This document shows positions 6,816-15,582 of a DNA stretch of 64,000 bases, piece by piece; position 1 is the stretch's first letter, and each line of letters starts with the position of its first letter. The translations under genes and the position numbers were made by a program. Location: the NCBI GenBank assembly GCA_017539045.1, contig JAFYHS010000021.1, positions 43,952-107,951 on the forward strand. The letters run 5' to 3'. The notes under the pieces were generated by a model that was given only the letters and a program-made list of their open reading frames with translations, made no database searches and was not told the DNA's origin. Source of the DNA: Bacteroidales bacterium (GTDB lineage Bacteria > Bacteroidota > Bacteroidia > Bacteroidales > F082).

Positions 6816-9008
6816 TTAATTGTTCTTACGCACCACTTTCTGTATCTCCTTCAGCTGGTTCAGTTTGGCCATCAGGTCGTCGAGTTCTTTGGTGTTGTGC
6901 ACATAGATGGAGATGGTGGCTTCCACCACGTCTTGTTTGGCTTCCATGTGGAGCATGTGCAGGTTGAGTTTCATCTCGTTGGAGAGCAGGTTGGTCATGC
7001 GGTGGAGCAGTCCAGCCGAGTCTAAAGCGGTGATTTTCAGGTCGGCAAGGAAGGCAATCTCACTCTTGGGTTGCCATTTGGCTTTCACGATGTTGTTGCC
7101 GTAGCGGGATGACAGTTGTATGGCCTTGGGGCAGTTGCTGCGGTGGATTTGTAGTGGCTCGCCAGGGAAGTTGAAGGCGATGACGTCGTCACCGGGGATG
7201 GGGTTGCAGCAGGTCGACACGTTGAAGTCGAACTCGCCCGAGGTGGTGATGGACGGTGTCGTGTCTTTGTCTTTGCTGCTGTTGCCCAAGAGGCCGAAGG
7301 TGAGGTAACGCACGAAGCTGCCGTTCGACTGAGGCTTCAGCACGCTGCGGATGAGGCGTTCGTCGATTTTGTCGGTGGCAACGTTATAATAGAAGTCGAT
7401 GGAGCTGGTGAGGTTCTCGGCCGTCATCACTTGGTTGCGGTTGGCTTTCGAAGGCTCCATGTCGAGTTTTTTCATGATGGCCTCAAACTTCTGCTCGCCT
7501 TCTTCGCGGAAGCCGCGGCGGTATTCCTTGATGCCGCTCTTAAGTCTTGATTTGGCGGTAGCAGTGGCCAGAAACTCGAACCATTTCTCCTGCGGGTGTT
7601 GCGACTCGGAGGTGATGATCTCCACCTGGTCGCCCTTGATAAGCTTGCGGTCGAGTTGCGCCAGTTGGTTGTTGACGTTGGCTGCGATGCTGTGGTCGCC
7701 AATCTCACTGTGGATGTTGTAGGCGAAGTCGAGCACGGTGGAGCCCTTCGGCAGTGTGATCATCTTGCCTTGCGGGGTGAAGACATAGATCTCGTCAGAG
7801 AAGAGGTCGAGCTTGAAGTTGTCGACAAACTCGATGGCGTTGTCGGAGTCGCCTCCGATGAGGTCCTGGGCCTTCTTCAGCCATTCATCGAAGCCGCTCT
7901 CGGTCGTATCGTTGTCGGTCTTGTATTTCCAGTAAGCGGAGAAGCCCTTCTCGGCAATTTCCTCCATACGTTGGCTGCGAATTTGCACCTCCACCCAGTT
8001 GCCTGTCTGGCCCATCACCACGGCATGAAGGCTCTCGTAACCATTGGCTTTCGGGAACGAGATCCAGTCCTTCAGCTTCTTGGTGTAAGGGCGGTAGCAG
8101 TTGGTCAACACGGCGTAGATCTTCCAGCACTCCATGCGTTCTTGCTCTTTCGGGCAGTCGGTGATGAGGCGGACGATGAAGGAGCCATAGAGGTCCTCAA
8201 AGGCCAACTCCTTGTCCATCATGCGTTTCCAAACCGAATTAACTGAACGTTCCTTGATTTCCGCTCTTGCCTTGATGCCGTTTTTCGCCAATTCAGCCTC
8301 GATGGGGGCGATGAAGTCGCGCAACTCACCCATGCGTTTTCCCCGCACGTCGTCCATGCGCTTCCGGATGTTGTTGTAGATGGTGGGGTTGGTGTATTTG
8401 AAGGACAGGTCTTCCAACTCGATTTCGATGGCATGCAGACCGAGACGATAGGCGAGTGGGGCATAGATATAGGTGGTCTCCGAGGCGATCTTCAGCTGCT
8501 TGTGCTTGGGCATCGAGTCCAAGGTGCGCATGTTGTGCAGACGGTCGGAGAGTTTGATGAGCACCACGCGGATGTCGTACGACAGCGAGGAGATGACCTT
8601 CTTGAAGTTCTCGGCTTGAGCGCTCTCGGCACCTTCCAGGTTGGCGAACTTGGTGAGCCCGTCCACCACACGCGACACCTTCTCGCCAAACATCTCACGG
8701 ATGTCGTCGAGGGTGTATTTCGTGTCTTCCACCACGTCGTGGAGCAGGGCGCAGATGATGGAGGTTCGGCCCAATCCGATGTCGTGGGCGGCGATGGTGG
8801 CCACTTCGATGGGATGGTAGATATAGGGCTCGCCTGAGCGTCGACGTTGGTCCTTGTGAGCCTCCACGGCGAAATAAAACGCCTTGTCGACTTCGGCCAA
8901 GTCCTGGGCTTCCTTTCGTGTCTGCCAAGCGTCAATCAGGCGCTGGTGTCGTCGCTCGATTTCTTCTTTCTCTTCTTTGGAATAGGTGTCGGGTAAAATG
9001 GGCGTCAT
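6816..9008 (-). CDS. rel: Bifunctional (p)ppGpp synthetase/hydrolase Rel
   Basis: RelA/SpoT homologue of 730 aa controlling the stringent-response alarmone (p)ppGpp. Domains in order: HD hydrolase (H90-D91 in LLHDVVEDT, intact), synthetase ([12 protein letters not shown], then [18 protein letters not shown]), TGS ([28 protein letters not shown]), a zinc-finger-like segment ([14 protein letters not shown]) and a C-terminal ACT domain. With an intact HD site it probably both makes and degrades (p)ppGpp. The longest frame starts at TTG 9014, but ATG 9008 (MTPILPDTY) is a better start. Divergent from lepA with an 91-bp shared promoter region. Confidence 0.95.
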   Translation of the reverse strand: MTPILPDTYSKEEKEEIERRHQRLIDAWQTRKEAQDLAEVDKAFYFAVEAHKDQRRRSGEPYIYHPIEVATIAAHDIGLGRTSIICALLHDVVEDTKYTLDDIREMFGEKVSRVVDGLTKFANLEGAESAQAENFKKVISSLSYDIRVVLIKLSDRLHNMRTLDSMPKHKQLKIASETTYIYAPLAYRLGLHAIEIELEDLSFKYTNPTIYNNIRKRMDDVRGKRMGELRDFIAPIEAELAKNGIKARAEIKERSVNSVWKRMMDKELAFEDLYGSFIVRLITDCPKEQERMECWKIYAVLTNCYRPYTKKLKDWISFPKANGYESLHAVVMGQTGNWVEVQIRSQRMEEIAEKGFSAYWKYKTDNDTTESGFDEWLKKAQDLIGGDSDNAIEFVDNFKLDLFSDEIYVFTPQGKMITLPKGSTVLDFAYNIHSEIGDHSIAANVNNQLAQLDRKLIKGDQVEIITSESQHPQEKWFEFLATATAKSRLKSGIKEYRRGFREEGEQKFEAIMKKLDMEPSKANRNQVMTAENLTSSIDFYYNVATDKIDERLIRSVLKPQSNGSFVRYLTFGLLGNSSKDKDTTPSITTSGEFDFNVSTCCNPIPGDDVIAFNFPGEPLQIHRSNCPKAIQLSSRYGNNIVKAKWQPKSEIAFLADLKITALDSAGLLHRMTNLLSNEMKLNLHMLHMEAKQDVVEATISIYVHNTKELDDLMAKLNQLKEIQKVVRKNN

Positions 9009-9031
9009 AGGCAATCTTCTTTTTCAGACTG

Positions 9032-9039
9032 CAAAATTA
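9032..9039 (-). promoter_or_regulatory. Predicted -7 box for rel
   Basis: Minus-strand TAATTTTG, a TAnnTTTG match 23 bases upstream of the chosen rel start. The long rel frame from TTG 9014 would nearly abut it, supporting the ATG at 9008. Confidence 0.5.
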
Positions 9040-9083
9040 TGCATAATCCTTTTTTATGCGTCAAGGAACGAGGATTTTTTTTG

Positions 9084-9091
9084 TATTTTTG
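9084..9091 (+). promoter_or_regulatory. Predicted -7 box for lepA
   Basis: TATTTTTG directly upstream of ATG 9100. With transcription starting about five bases after the box, the leader would be only a few bases long. This argues against the longer frame that begins at 8986. Confidence 0.55.
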
Positions 9092-9099
9092 CGCCCATA

Positions 9100-10887
9100 A
9101 TGAAAAACATCCGAAATTTTTGCATCATAGCCCATATCGACCACGGCAAATCGACCTTGGCCGATAGGCTTTTGGAACTAACACATACACTCAACTCCAA
9201 GGAATTGGTCGACCAAGTGCTCGACGATATGGACCTCGAGCGTGAGCGCGGCATCACCATCAAGAGCCATGCCATTCAGATGAAATACAACTACAAGGGC
9301 GAGGAGTATACTCTCAACCTTATTGATACTCCTGGCCACGTCGACTTCTCCTACGAGGTGTCGCGCAGCATCGCGGCATGCGAAGGTGCCTTGCTGGTGG
9401 TAGATGCCACGCAAGGTATTCAGGCCCAGACGATTGCCAATCTCTATTCCGCTCTCGAACACGACCTCGAAATCATCCCCGTGATGAACAAGATCGACAT
9501 GGACAGCGCCATGGTCGACATCGTGGAAGACCAGATGGTGGACCTCCTGGGCTGCGACCCGAGCGAGATTCTGAAGGTCAGTGCCCGAACAGGCGAAGGT
9601 GTGCCTGCTGTGCTCGACGCCATCGTGGAGCGCATCCCCTGCCCGAAGGGCGACCCCGAAGCACCGTTGCAAGCCCTTATCTTCGACTCGGTGTTCAACT
9701 CGTTCCGCGGCATCATCGCCTATTTCCGCATTATGAACGGCACCATGCATACCAACGACTTGGTGAAGTTCTTCGCCACGGGTAAGGAATACAACGCCGA
9801 CGAGATTGGTGTACTGCAGTTGAAGCAAGTGCCTAAGCAGGAACTCTCTGCAGGCGATGTGGGCTATATCATCTCGGGCATCAAGACCTCAAAGGAGGTC
9901 AAGGTGGGCGACACCATCACGCATGTCGAACGCCCCTGCGCCGAGCCTGTGGAAGGTTTCGAGAATGTGAAACCTATGCTGTTTGCGGGTATCTATCCTG
10001 TCGACGCGGACGACTACGAGGAGCTGCGTGCTTCGTTGGAGAAGCTGCAACTCAACGATGCTTCCTTGGTTTGGGAACCAGAGTCGTCGGCCGCACTGGG
10101 CTTCGGCTTCCGTTGCGGCTTCTTGGGCCTCTTGCACATGGAGATCGTGCAGGAACGCCTCGACCGCGAGTTCGACATGGATGTCATCACCACGGTGCCC
10201 AACGTCTCGTTCAAGTGCTTCAAGACCGATGGCGAGATGATCGAGGTGCACAACCCCAGCGGCTTGCCCGAGGTGACGAAGATTGACCATATCGAGGAAC
10301 CATACATCCTTGCGCAAATCATCTCGAAGAACGAGTTCACCGGACCCATCATGACGCTCTGCATCGACCGTCGAGGCGTGCTGAAGAACCAGGTCTACCT
10401 CTCCACCGACCGTGTGGAGCTGACCTTCCAGATGCCGCTGAGCGAAATCGTCTTCGACTTCTACGACAAACTGAAATCCATCTCGAAGGGCTATGCCTCC
10501 TTCGACTATCATATTGCTGGCTATCAAGATGCCGACTTGGTGAAATTGGACATTATGCTCAACGGCGAGTCTGTCGACGCCTTGTCGACTTTGATTCACC
10601 GCGGCCATGCCTACGACTTTGGTCGTCGCATGTGCGAGAAGCTGAAGGAATTGATTCCTCGTCACCAGTTCGATATCGCTATCCAAGCGGCCATCGGCGC
10701 GAAGATCATCGCCCGTGAGACGGTGCGGCAGGTGCGTAAGGACGTGACGGCGAAGTGTTACGGCGGCGACGTTTCCCGTAAACGCAAACTGCTCGAGAAA
10801 CAGAAGGCCGGTAAGAAACGCATGCGTCAGATCGGCAACGTCGAGGTGCCGCAGTCAGCGTTCCTTGCTGTCCTGAAACTGGATTGA
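9100..10887 (+). CDS. lepA: Elongation factor 4 (LepA)
   Basis: LepA is a ribosome-binding GTPase related to EF-G, implicated in back-translocation or ribosome biogenesis. The 595-aa protein has the GTPase P-loop AHIDHGKS at residues 11-18, the switch II DTPGH motif, NKID for guanine binding, and the LepA-specific C-terminal domain ending [17 protein letters not shown]. The longest frame starts upstream at 8986 inside the promoter region. ATG 9100 gives the conserved [18 protein letters not shown]. It is divergent from rel and is followed 37 bases later by dprA. Confidence 0.97.
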   Translation: MKNIRNFCIIAHIDHGKSTLADRLLELTHTLNSKELVDQVLDDMDLERERGITIKSHAIQMKYNYKGEEYTLNLIDTPGHVDFSYEVSRSIAACEGALLVVDATQGIQAQTIANLYSALEHDLEIIPVMNKIDMDSAMVDIVEDQMVDLLGCDPSEILKVSARTGEGVPAVLDAIVERIPCPKGDPEAPLQALIFDSVFNSFRGIIAYFRIMNGTMHTNDLVKFFATGKEYNADEIGVLQLKQVPKQELSAGDVGYIISGIKTSKEVKVGDTITHVERPCAEPVEGFENVKPMLFAGIYPVDADDYEELRASLEKLQLNDASLVWEPESSAALGFGFRCGFLGLLHMEIVQERLDREFDMDVITTVPNVSFKCFKTDGEMIEVHNPSGLPEVTKIDHIEEPYILAQIISKNEFTGPIMTLCIDRRGVLKNQVYLSTDRVELTFQMPLSEIVFDFYDKLKSISKGYASFDYHIAGYQDADLVKLDIMLNGESVDALSTLIHRGHAYDFGRRMCEKLKELIPRHQFDIAIQAAIGAKIIARETVRQVRKDVTAKCYGGDVSRKRKLLEKQKAGKKRMRQIGNVEVPQSAFLAVLKLD

Positions 10888-10896
10888 CCATTCTTT

Positions 10897-10923
10897 CAAC
10901 TCTAAACTCTAAACTCTAAACTG
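10897..10923. repeat. ACTCTAA heptamer repeat upstream of dprA
   Basis: Three to four head-to-tail copies of a 7-bp unit (ACTCTAA) end a few bases before the dprA start codon. A similar array precedes the gene at 21737. No matching inverse arm is nearby. It may be a mobile or slipped repeat, or leader sequence of unknown role. Confidence 0.75.
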
Positions 10924-10924
10924 A

Positions 10925-12022
10925 ATGCCTCCCCTGCAGTATCAAATCGCTCTAACCCTCCTACCTGGTATCGGTGATATCAGCGGGAAGAAGTTCGTGC
11001 AGTATTGCGGCAGCGCCGAGGCCATCTTCAAGGAGAAACGCAAGTCGTTGGAGAAGATCTCGGGCATGCGTGAGGCCTCCATCGACGCTATCTGCAAGCC
11101 CAAGGAATACTTGAAAAGGGCAGAGGAGGAGATTGAGTTCGTCGAACAAAACGGAATACAGCCTTTATTTTTTCTTGATTCGGACTATCCGCGCCGACTG
11201 TCGCAATGCGACGACGCCCCGATGATGCTGTATTACAAAGGCAAGGCCAACCTCAACGCCAACCGCGTGGTGGCCATCGTCGGCACTCGCAACATCACGG
11301 AATACGGCAAGGAAAACTGCAACCAGTTGGTGGAGGATTTGAAGGATGACAATGTGCTGATCGTAAGCGGATTGGCATACGGTGTAGACACCTGTGCACA
11401 CAAGGCCTCTGTGAAGCATGGCATCCCTACTGTAGGTGTGATGGGCAGCGGCATGCAGCAGATCTATCCTGCGCCGAACAAGAAGCTGGCTACCGACATG
11501 GTTGAGCAGGGAGGTGGCTTACTTACGGAGTGCATGAGCGGCACCTTGCCCGACCGCGAGAATTTCCCACGCCGTAACCGTATCATCGCGGGTATGGCCG
11601 ACGCCGTGGTGGTCATCGAGTCGGCGATGAAAGGCGGCTCGTTGATTACGGCCGACTTGGCCAACTCTTATAGCCGTGATGTGTTTGCCTATCCCGGTCG
11701 TGTGATGGACATCTACAGTCAAGGCTGCAACTACCTCATCCGCACCAACAGGGCCCACCTCATGGAGAGCGTGCTCAACCTGCGTTATATCATGCGCTGG
11801 GACTCTGAGTCGAAGGCGGAGAAACAAACGGCTTTGTTCCGTGAGTTCAGCGAGGAGGAAAAGCTAATCATGGACTGCTTCGGCACAAATGCCGTCATCA
11901 GTCTTGACGACATCATCGTGAAGTCGGAACTACCGACCACTAAGATAGCAGCTTTGTTATTGAATTTGGAATTCGACGGCGTGCTGATGGCATTGCCGGG
12001 AAAGCGATATCAGAAATGCTAG
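10925..12022 (+). CDS. dprA: DNA-processing protein DprA
   Basis: DprA/Smf (365 aa) binds incoming single-stranded DNA and loads RecA during natural transformation. The Rossmann-like core shows VAIVGTRNITEYG, then SGLAYGVDTCAHK and GVMGSGMQQIYPAPNK, followed by a winged-helix-like C-terminus (MDCFGTNAVISLDDII). An N-terminal helical region includes the GIGDISGKKF stretch. It overlaps rsgA by seven bases, so the two are co-transcribed, probably with lepA. DprA is widespread even in species not known to be competent, so it is not proof of competence here. Confidence 0.95.
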   Translation: MPPLQYQIALTLLPGIGDISGKKFVQYCGSAEAIFKEKRKSLEKISGMREASIDAICKPKEYLKRAEEEIEFVEQNGIQPLFFLDSDYPRRLSQCDDAPMMLYYKGKANLNANRVVAIVGTRNITEYGKENCNQLVEDLKDDNVLIVSGLAYGVDTCAHKASVKHGIPTVGVMGSGMQQIYPAPNKKLATDMVEQGGGLLTECMSGTLPDRENFPRRNRIIAGMADAVVVIESAMKGGSLITADLANSYSRDVFAYPGRVMDIYSQGCNYLIRTNRAHLMESVLNLRYIMRWDSESKAEKQTALFREFSEEEKLIMDCFGTNAVISLDDIIVKSELPTTKIAALLLNLEFDGVLMALPGKRYQKC

Positions 12023-12954
12023 GCAAGGTCATCAAATCGACGGGCAGCTGGTATATCGTCCTCGACGAACAGGGACGGCAGTGGGAGTGTCGTCTGCGCG
12101 GCAAGATCCGTTTGGACGGCATACGTTCCACCAATCCTGTAGCCGTGGGTGACAACGTGGAGTTTGAGCAGGAACCCGGCAAGGACACAGGTGTCATCAA
12201 GAAGATCGAGCCGCGCGATAACGTGATTGTCCGTCAGTCAGTCAACTTGAGCAAGGCCTCGCACATCATTGCCGCCAATGTCGACTTGGCCATCGTGGTG
12301 GCCACCATCGCCCAGCCACGCACCTCCACTGGCTTCATCGACCGTTTTCTGGTAACCGCCGAAGCCTACCATATCCCCGCTGCCTTGATCTTCAACAAGT
12401 GTGACCTCTACACCGACGAGCAGATAGGGGAGATGTGCGTGCTGATGGAATACTACCAAAGCCTTGGTTACACCTCGTTTGGCGTTTCGGCTAAGACGGG
12501 CTTCCAGATCGATCAACTGAAAGCTTTAATGCAGGACAAGATATGCCTGTTCTCGGGCCATTCCGGCGTGGGCAAGTCGGCCCTCGTGAATGCCCTCGAC
12601 CCTGCGTTGAATGTCCGCATTGGAGCCATCTCCGACTACCACGAAAAAGGCAAGCACACCACCACCTTTGCCGAGATGCATCATCTCGATTTCGGTGCAT
12701 GGATTGTGGACACGCCTGGCATCAAGGAGTTTGTACTGTACGACCTCGAGAAAGAGACCTTGGCTCAGCGTTTCCCCGAAATGCGCAACTTGATGAGCGA
12801 GTGCCGTTTCGCCAACTGCACCCATACCCACGAGCCTGGCTGCGCGGTAAAGGAAGCCGTCAAAAACGGCGATATCGCCGACTGGCGTTATGTGAATTAC
12901 ATCCGCATGATGACTGGCGAGAGCCATGATTCAGTAAAAGAAGAAGGATCGTAG
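12016..12954 (+). CDS. rsgA: Ribosome small subunit biogenesis GTPase RsgA
   Basis: RsgA (YjeQ) is a circularly permuted GTPase that checks late maturation of the 30S subunit. The 312-aa protein has an N-terminal OB-fold, then guanine motifs in permuted order: NKCDLY (G4), GHSGVGKSAL (G1, P-loop) and DTPGIKEF (G3). A C-terminal zinc-binding segment reads CRFANCTHTHEPGC. Everything expected is present. The start overlaps the end of dprA. The gene is followed by a three-copy palindromic repeat before nadK. Confidence 0.97.
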   Translation: MLGKVIKSTGSWYIVLDEQGRQWECRLRGKIRLDGIRSTNPVAVGDNVEFEQEPGKDTGVIKKIEPRDNVIVRQSVNLSKASHIIAANVDLAIVVATIAQPRTSTGFIDRFLVTAEAYHIPAALIFNKCDLYTDEQIGEMCVLMEYYQSLGYTSFGVSAKTGFQIDQLKALMQDKICLFSGHSGVGKSALVNALDPALNVRIGAISDYHEKGKHTTTFAEMHHLDFGAWIVDTPGIKEFVLYDLEKETLAQRFPEMRNLMSECRFANCTHTHEPGCAVKEAVKNGDIADWRYVNYIRMMTGESHDSVKEEGS

Positions 12955-12955
12955 G

Positions 12956-13026
12956 GACGCATCGCATGCGTCCTGTAAAAATGACGCATCGCATGCGTCC
13001 GGTAATAATGACGCATCGCATGCATC
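12956..13026. repeat. Three tandem 27-bp palindromic repeats
   Basis: Copies of GACGCATCGCATGCGTC lie at 12956-12972, 12983-12999 and 13010-13026, exactly 27 bases apart; the third has one substitution. Each is a palindrome, GACGCAT-CGC-ATGCGTC. The word resembles the palindrome arms inside the gene at 27240 (GTAGGGACGCACCGC...), suggesting one dispersed REP-like family. Three copies with short spacers are too few and too self-complementary to be a CRISPR array. Confidence 0.85.
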
Positions 13027-13042
13027 CGAAAAACGAACGAAT

Positions 13043-13918
13043 ATGAAAACCATCGCCCTATTTGGAAAGACCATCGCCCCGGAGAATGGGGAATTTATGC
13101 GACAATTGTTCAAGGAACTGGCTGACAACCATCTTGAAATTGTTGTCTACAAGCCATTTGCCGACATCGTCGCCGCCTATGTCCCCGTAGGCGTGCACTA
13201 CACAACCTTCAACTCGCATGAAGACTTGAAAGCCGACCTGTTGTTCTCCATCGGCGGCGACGGCACCATTCTCGACACGGTGCCCTTCGTCCTCGACTCG
13301 GGCATTCCCGTGGCGGGCATTAACATGGGCCGCCTGGGCTTCCTCTCCAGCACCTCCAAAAACGAGATCGCCATGGCGGTGCACAGTGTGGTCACTGGTG
13401 ACTATACCGTCGAGCAGCGCACCCTCTTGGAGCTGGTCTCACCAGAGAAGGTCTTCGACAATGTGAAATATGCCCTTAACGAGCTGAATGTCATCCGTAA
13501 CCCTGAGCATAGCCTTCTGGCTATCAAGGTGTTTGTCGATGATGTCTATCTCAATACCTATTGGGGCGACGGCATCCTGCTGGCCACCCCGACGGGCTCC
13601 ACTGCCTACTCGCTGAGCGCTGGCGGCCCCATCATCGCACCCAATGCGAAGAACTTCGTCATCACGCCTATCGCCACACACAATCTGACGGTGCGTCCCG
13701 TGGTCATCCCCGACGACAGCACCATCCGCATCCAGGTGGAGGGACGCGAGAAGAAATTCGTCTTCAGTATGGACTCAAGGAGCTGTACGTTAGATACTTC
13801 CGTGCAACTGGAGGTGCGTAAGGCAGGCTTCTGCCTCAACTTGATCAGGATGCGCGGCGAGGACTTTTTCGGCACCATCCGCAACAAGTTGATGTGGGGA
13901 AAAGACAATAGAAATTGA
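13043..13918 (+). CDS. nadK: NAD kinase
   Basis: NadK phosphorylates NAD to NADP using ATP or polyphosphate. The 291-aa protein has the signature GGDGTIL (in SIGGDGTILDTV) and NMGRLGFLSS. It also has the nucleotide-binding TPTGSTAYSLSAGGP region, which is diagnostic of the family. Length and order are normal. It starts 17 bases after the palindromic repeat array. The following DUF6089 gene has its own promoter box, so nadK probably ends the lepA-dprA-rsgA run. Confidence 0.97.
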   Translation: MKTIALFGKTIAPENGEFMRQLFKELADNHLEIVVYKPFADIVAAYVPVGVHYTTFNSHEDLKADLLFSIGGDGTILDTVPFVLDSGIPVAGINMGRLGFLSSTSKNEIAMAVHSVVTGDYTVEQRTLLELVSPEKVFDNVKYALNELNVIRNPEHSLLAIKVFVDDVYLNTYWGDGILLATPTGSTAYSLSAGGPIIAPNAKNFVITPIATHNLTVRPVVIPDDSTIRIQVEGREKKFVFSMDSRSCTLDTSVQLEVRKAGFCLNLIRMRGEDFFGTIRNKLMWGKDNRN

Positions 13919-13946
13919 TTTCTGACGTTTTCATTAGAAAATTTCA

Positions 13947-13954
13947 TACCTTTG
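13947..13954 (+). promoter_or_regulatory. Predicted -7 box for the DUF6089-uppS-bamA cluster
   Basis: TACCTTTG, a TAnnTTTG match, with ATG 13967 only 12 bases further on. The longer frame beginning at TTG 13952 would start inside this box and is rejected. Confidence 0.6.
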
Positions 13955-13966
13955 CACGATAAAATT

Positions 13967-14806
13967 ATGTGGAGAAAACTTCGTTTATTATTGATAGTCA
14001 GCTGTTTGGCTATTGTTTTTAATGCCAATGCCCAGTTTGACGACCCCAAAACACTGGAAATCGGTCCCCATGGTGGCGTGAGTTATTATATGGGCGACCT
14101 TAATCCTTTGTTGCCTTTTGCCATGGCTGACCTGCAGTATGGTGGTATAGTGCGTTTCAATGAGAACAGCCGTTGGACCTATCGTTTGGATTACACCCAC
14201 GCCACTGTCAAGGCATCGGATGAGCAGATCAAATGGCGTCCTGAGCGTGGCTTGAATTTCCTGACCAAGATCAACGACGTGAGTTTGGTCGTTGAGTTCA
14301 ACTTCTTGGAGTATTATACGGGTAATCCCAAACGTAACGTGTCGCCTTATATCTTCGGCGGCATCTCCGTGTTCCAGTACACACCGTTTATGCAGGTGGG
14401 CGACACCTTGGTGAATCTGCGTAATCTTGCCACCGAGGGTCCTGAGGGCGAGGTCAAATGGTATGACAAACTCTCTGTGAAGTCGAGCCCAGTGGGTCTC
14501 TCCATCCCCTTCGGCTTTGGCGTCAAGTTGGCCTTGTCGCGTCACATCGCAGCCACGATGGAGTGGAGGATGCAGAAGACCTTCACCGACTATCTTGACG
14601 ATGTGGCCACGGTTTATCCTGAAGAGCATGCCACCGTTGAAATCGGTGAGACGACATACGACTTAAGCGACCCCTCGGGTAATTATTTAGCTGGACAACA
14701 GCGCGGCAACTCTGCCTTCAACGATTGGTTTGGCATGGCACGCGTGTCGTTGACCTGGAAAATCAACCTCCCCGACGGAAGGGGCTGCAACCTTAGCAAA
14801 TTCTGA
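13967..14806 (+). CDS. DUF6089 family outer membrane beta-barrel protein
   Basis: A 279-aa exported protein. The first about 20 residues (MWRKLRLLLIVSCLAIVFNANAQ) form a signal peptide ending at AQ. The rest has alternating hydrophobic and polar strands, including VSYYMGDLNPLLP and an aromatic-rich tail, as expected of a small outer-membrane barrel. The family is typical of Bacteroidota and commonly sits upstream of uppS and bamA, as here. Its specific role is not known. It is separated from uppS by only two bases, so the two are co-transcribed and likely belong to one envelope-biogenesis operon. Confidence 0.75.
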   Translation: MWRKLRLLLIVSCLAIVFNANAQFDDPKTLEIGPHGGVSYYMGDLNPLLPFAMADLQYGGIVRFNENSRWTYRLDYTHATVKASDEQIKWRPERGLNFLTKINDVSLVVEFNFLEYYTGNPKRNVSPYIFGGISVFQYTPFMQVGDTLVNLRNLATEGPEGEVKWYDKLSVKSSPVGLSIPFGFGVKLALSRHIAATMEWRMQKTFTDYLDDVATVYPEEHATVEIGETTYDLSDPSGNYLAGQQRGNSAFNDWFGMARVSLTWKINLPDGRGCNLSKF

Positions 14807-14808
14807 AC

Positions 14809-15567
14809 ATGGAACTCAAGGAACAGTTGAAGCAACAAATCGACATGGCGCGCCTGCCGCAGCACATTGCCATCATCATGGACGGCAACGGACGTTGGGC
14901 CAAGGAACGCGGCAAGCAACGTATCTTCGGCCATCAGAGCGCCATCCAATCGGTGCGTGAGGTGTCCGAAGCCTGCGCCGAACTCGGTGTGTCGTACCTG
15001 ACTTTGTATGCTTTCTCCACCGAGAACTGGAACAGGCCGCTCGCCGAAGTCACGGGACTGATGACGCTGCTGGCCCAGACCATCAAGGCTGAGACTGCCA
15101 CCTTGAACAAGAACAACATACGCCTCAACGCCATCGGCGATTTGGGGAGCCTGCCCAAAGCCAACTATGAACAGCTGATGCAAGCCATCGACGGCACCAG
15201 CCATAACACCCGCATGACCTTGACCTTGGCGTTGAGCTATTCGGGCCGTTGGGACCTCACCCAGGCCTCGCGCCGCATGGCACAGGAAGTGGCCGCAGGC
15301 CGTCTAGTCCCAGAGGCCATCACGGATGCCACCTTGGCGTCCTACCTCTCTACGGCAGGCATGCCTGACCCCGAGCTGCTGGTACGCACCAGCGGTGAGG
15401 AGCGCATCAGCAACTTCCTGTTGTGGCAGCTGGCTTATTCCGAACTCTATTTTACCCCTAAATACTGGCCTGACTTCCGCAAGGCGGACCTTTATGAGGC
15501 CATCCTCAACTACCAACACCGCGAACGCCGGTTTGGCAAGACTAGCGAACAAGTAACCAAACAATGA
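14809..15567 (+). CDS. uppS: Undecaprenyl diphosphate synthase (isoprenyl transferase)
   Basis: UppS builds the C55 polyprenyl carrier used in peptidoglycan and LPS assembly by adding eight isopentenyl units to farnesyl diphosphate in cis. The 252-aa protein has the signature DGNGRW at residues 25-30, then FSTENWNRP near residue 70, and the late RTSGEERISNFLLWQ segment that holds the conserved arginines. All fit cis-prenyltransferases. It is part of the DUF6089-uppS-bamA-ompH cluster; the bamA start lies 15 bases downstream. Confidence 0.97.
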   Translation: MELKEQLKQQIDMARLPQHIAIIMDGNGRWAKERGKQRIFGHQSAIQSVREVSEACAELGVSYLTLYAFSTENWNRPLAEVTGLMTLLAQTIKAETATLNKNNIRLNAIGDLGSLPKANYEQLMQAIDGTSHNTRMTLTLALSYSGRWDLTQASRRMAQEVAAGRLVPEAITDATLASYLSTAGMPDPELLVRTSGEERISNFLLWQLAYSELYFTPKYWPDFRKADLYEAILNYQHRERRFGKTSEQVTKQ

Positions 15568-15582
15568 TTGAAAGATAGAACT

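Noticed and set aside
12956-13026. CRISPR array
   Set aside because: Repeats are palindromic throughout, only three copies, spacers of about 10 bases that are nearly the same, and no cas genes.
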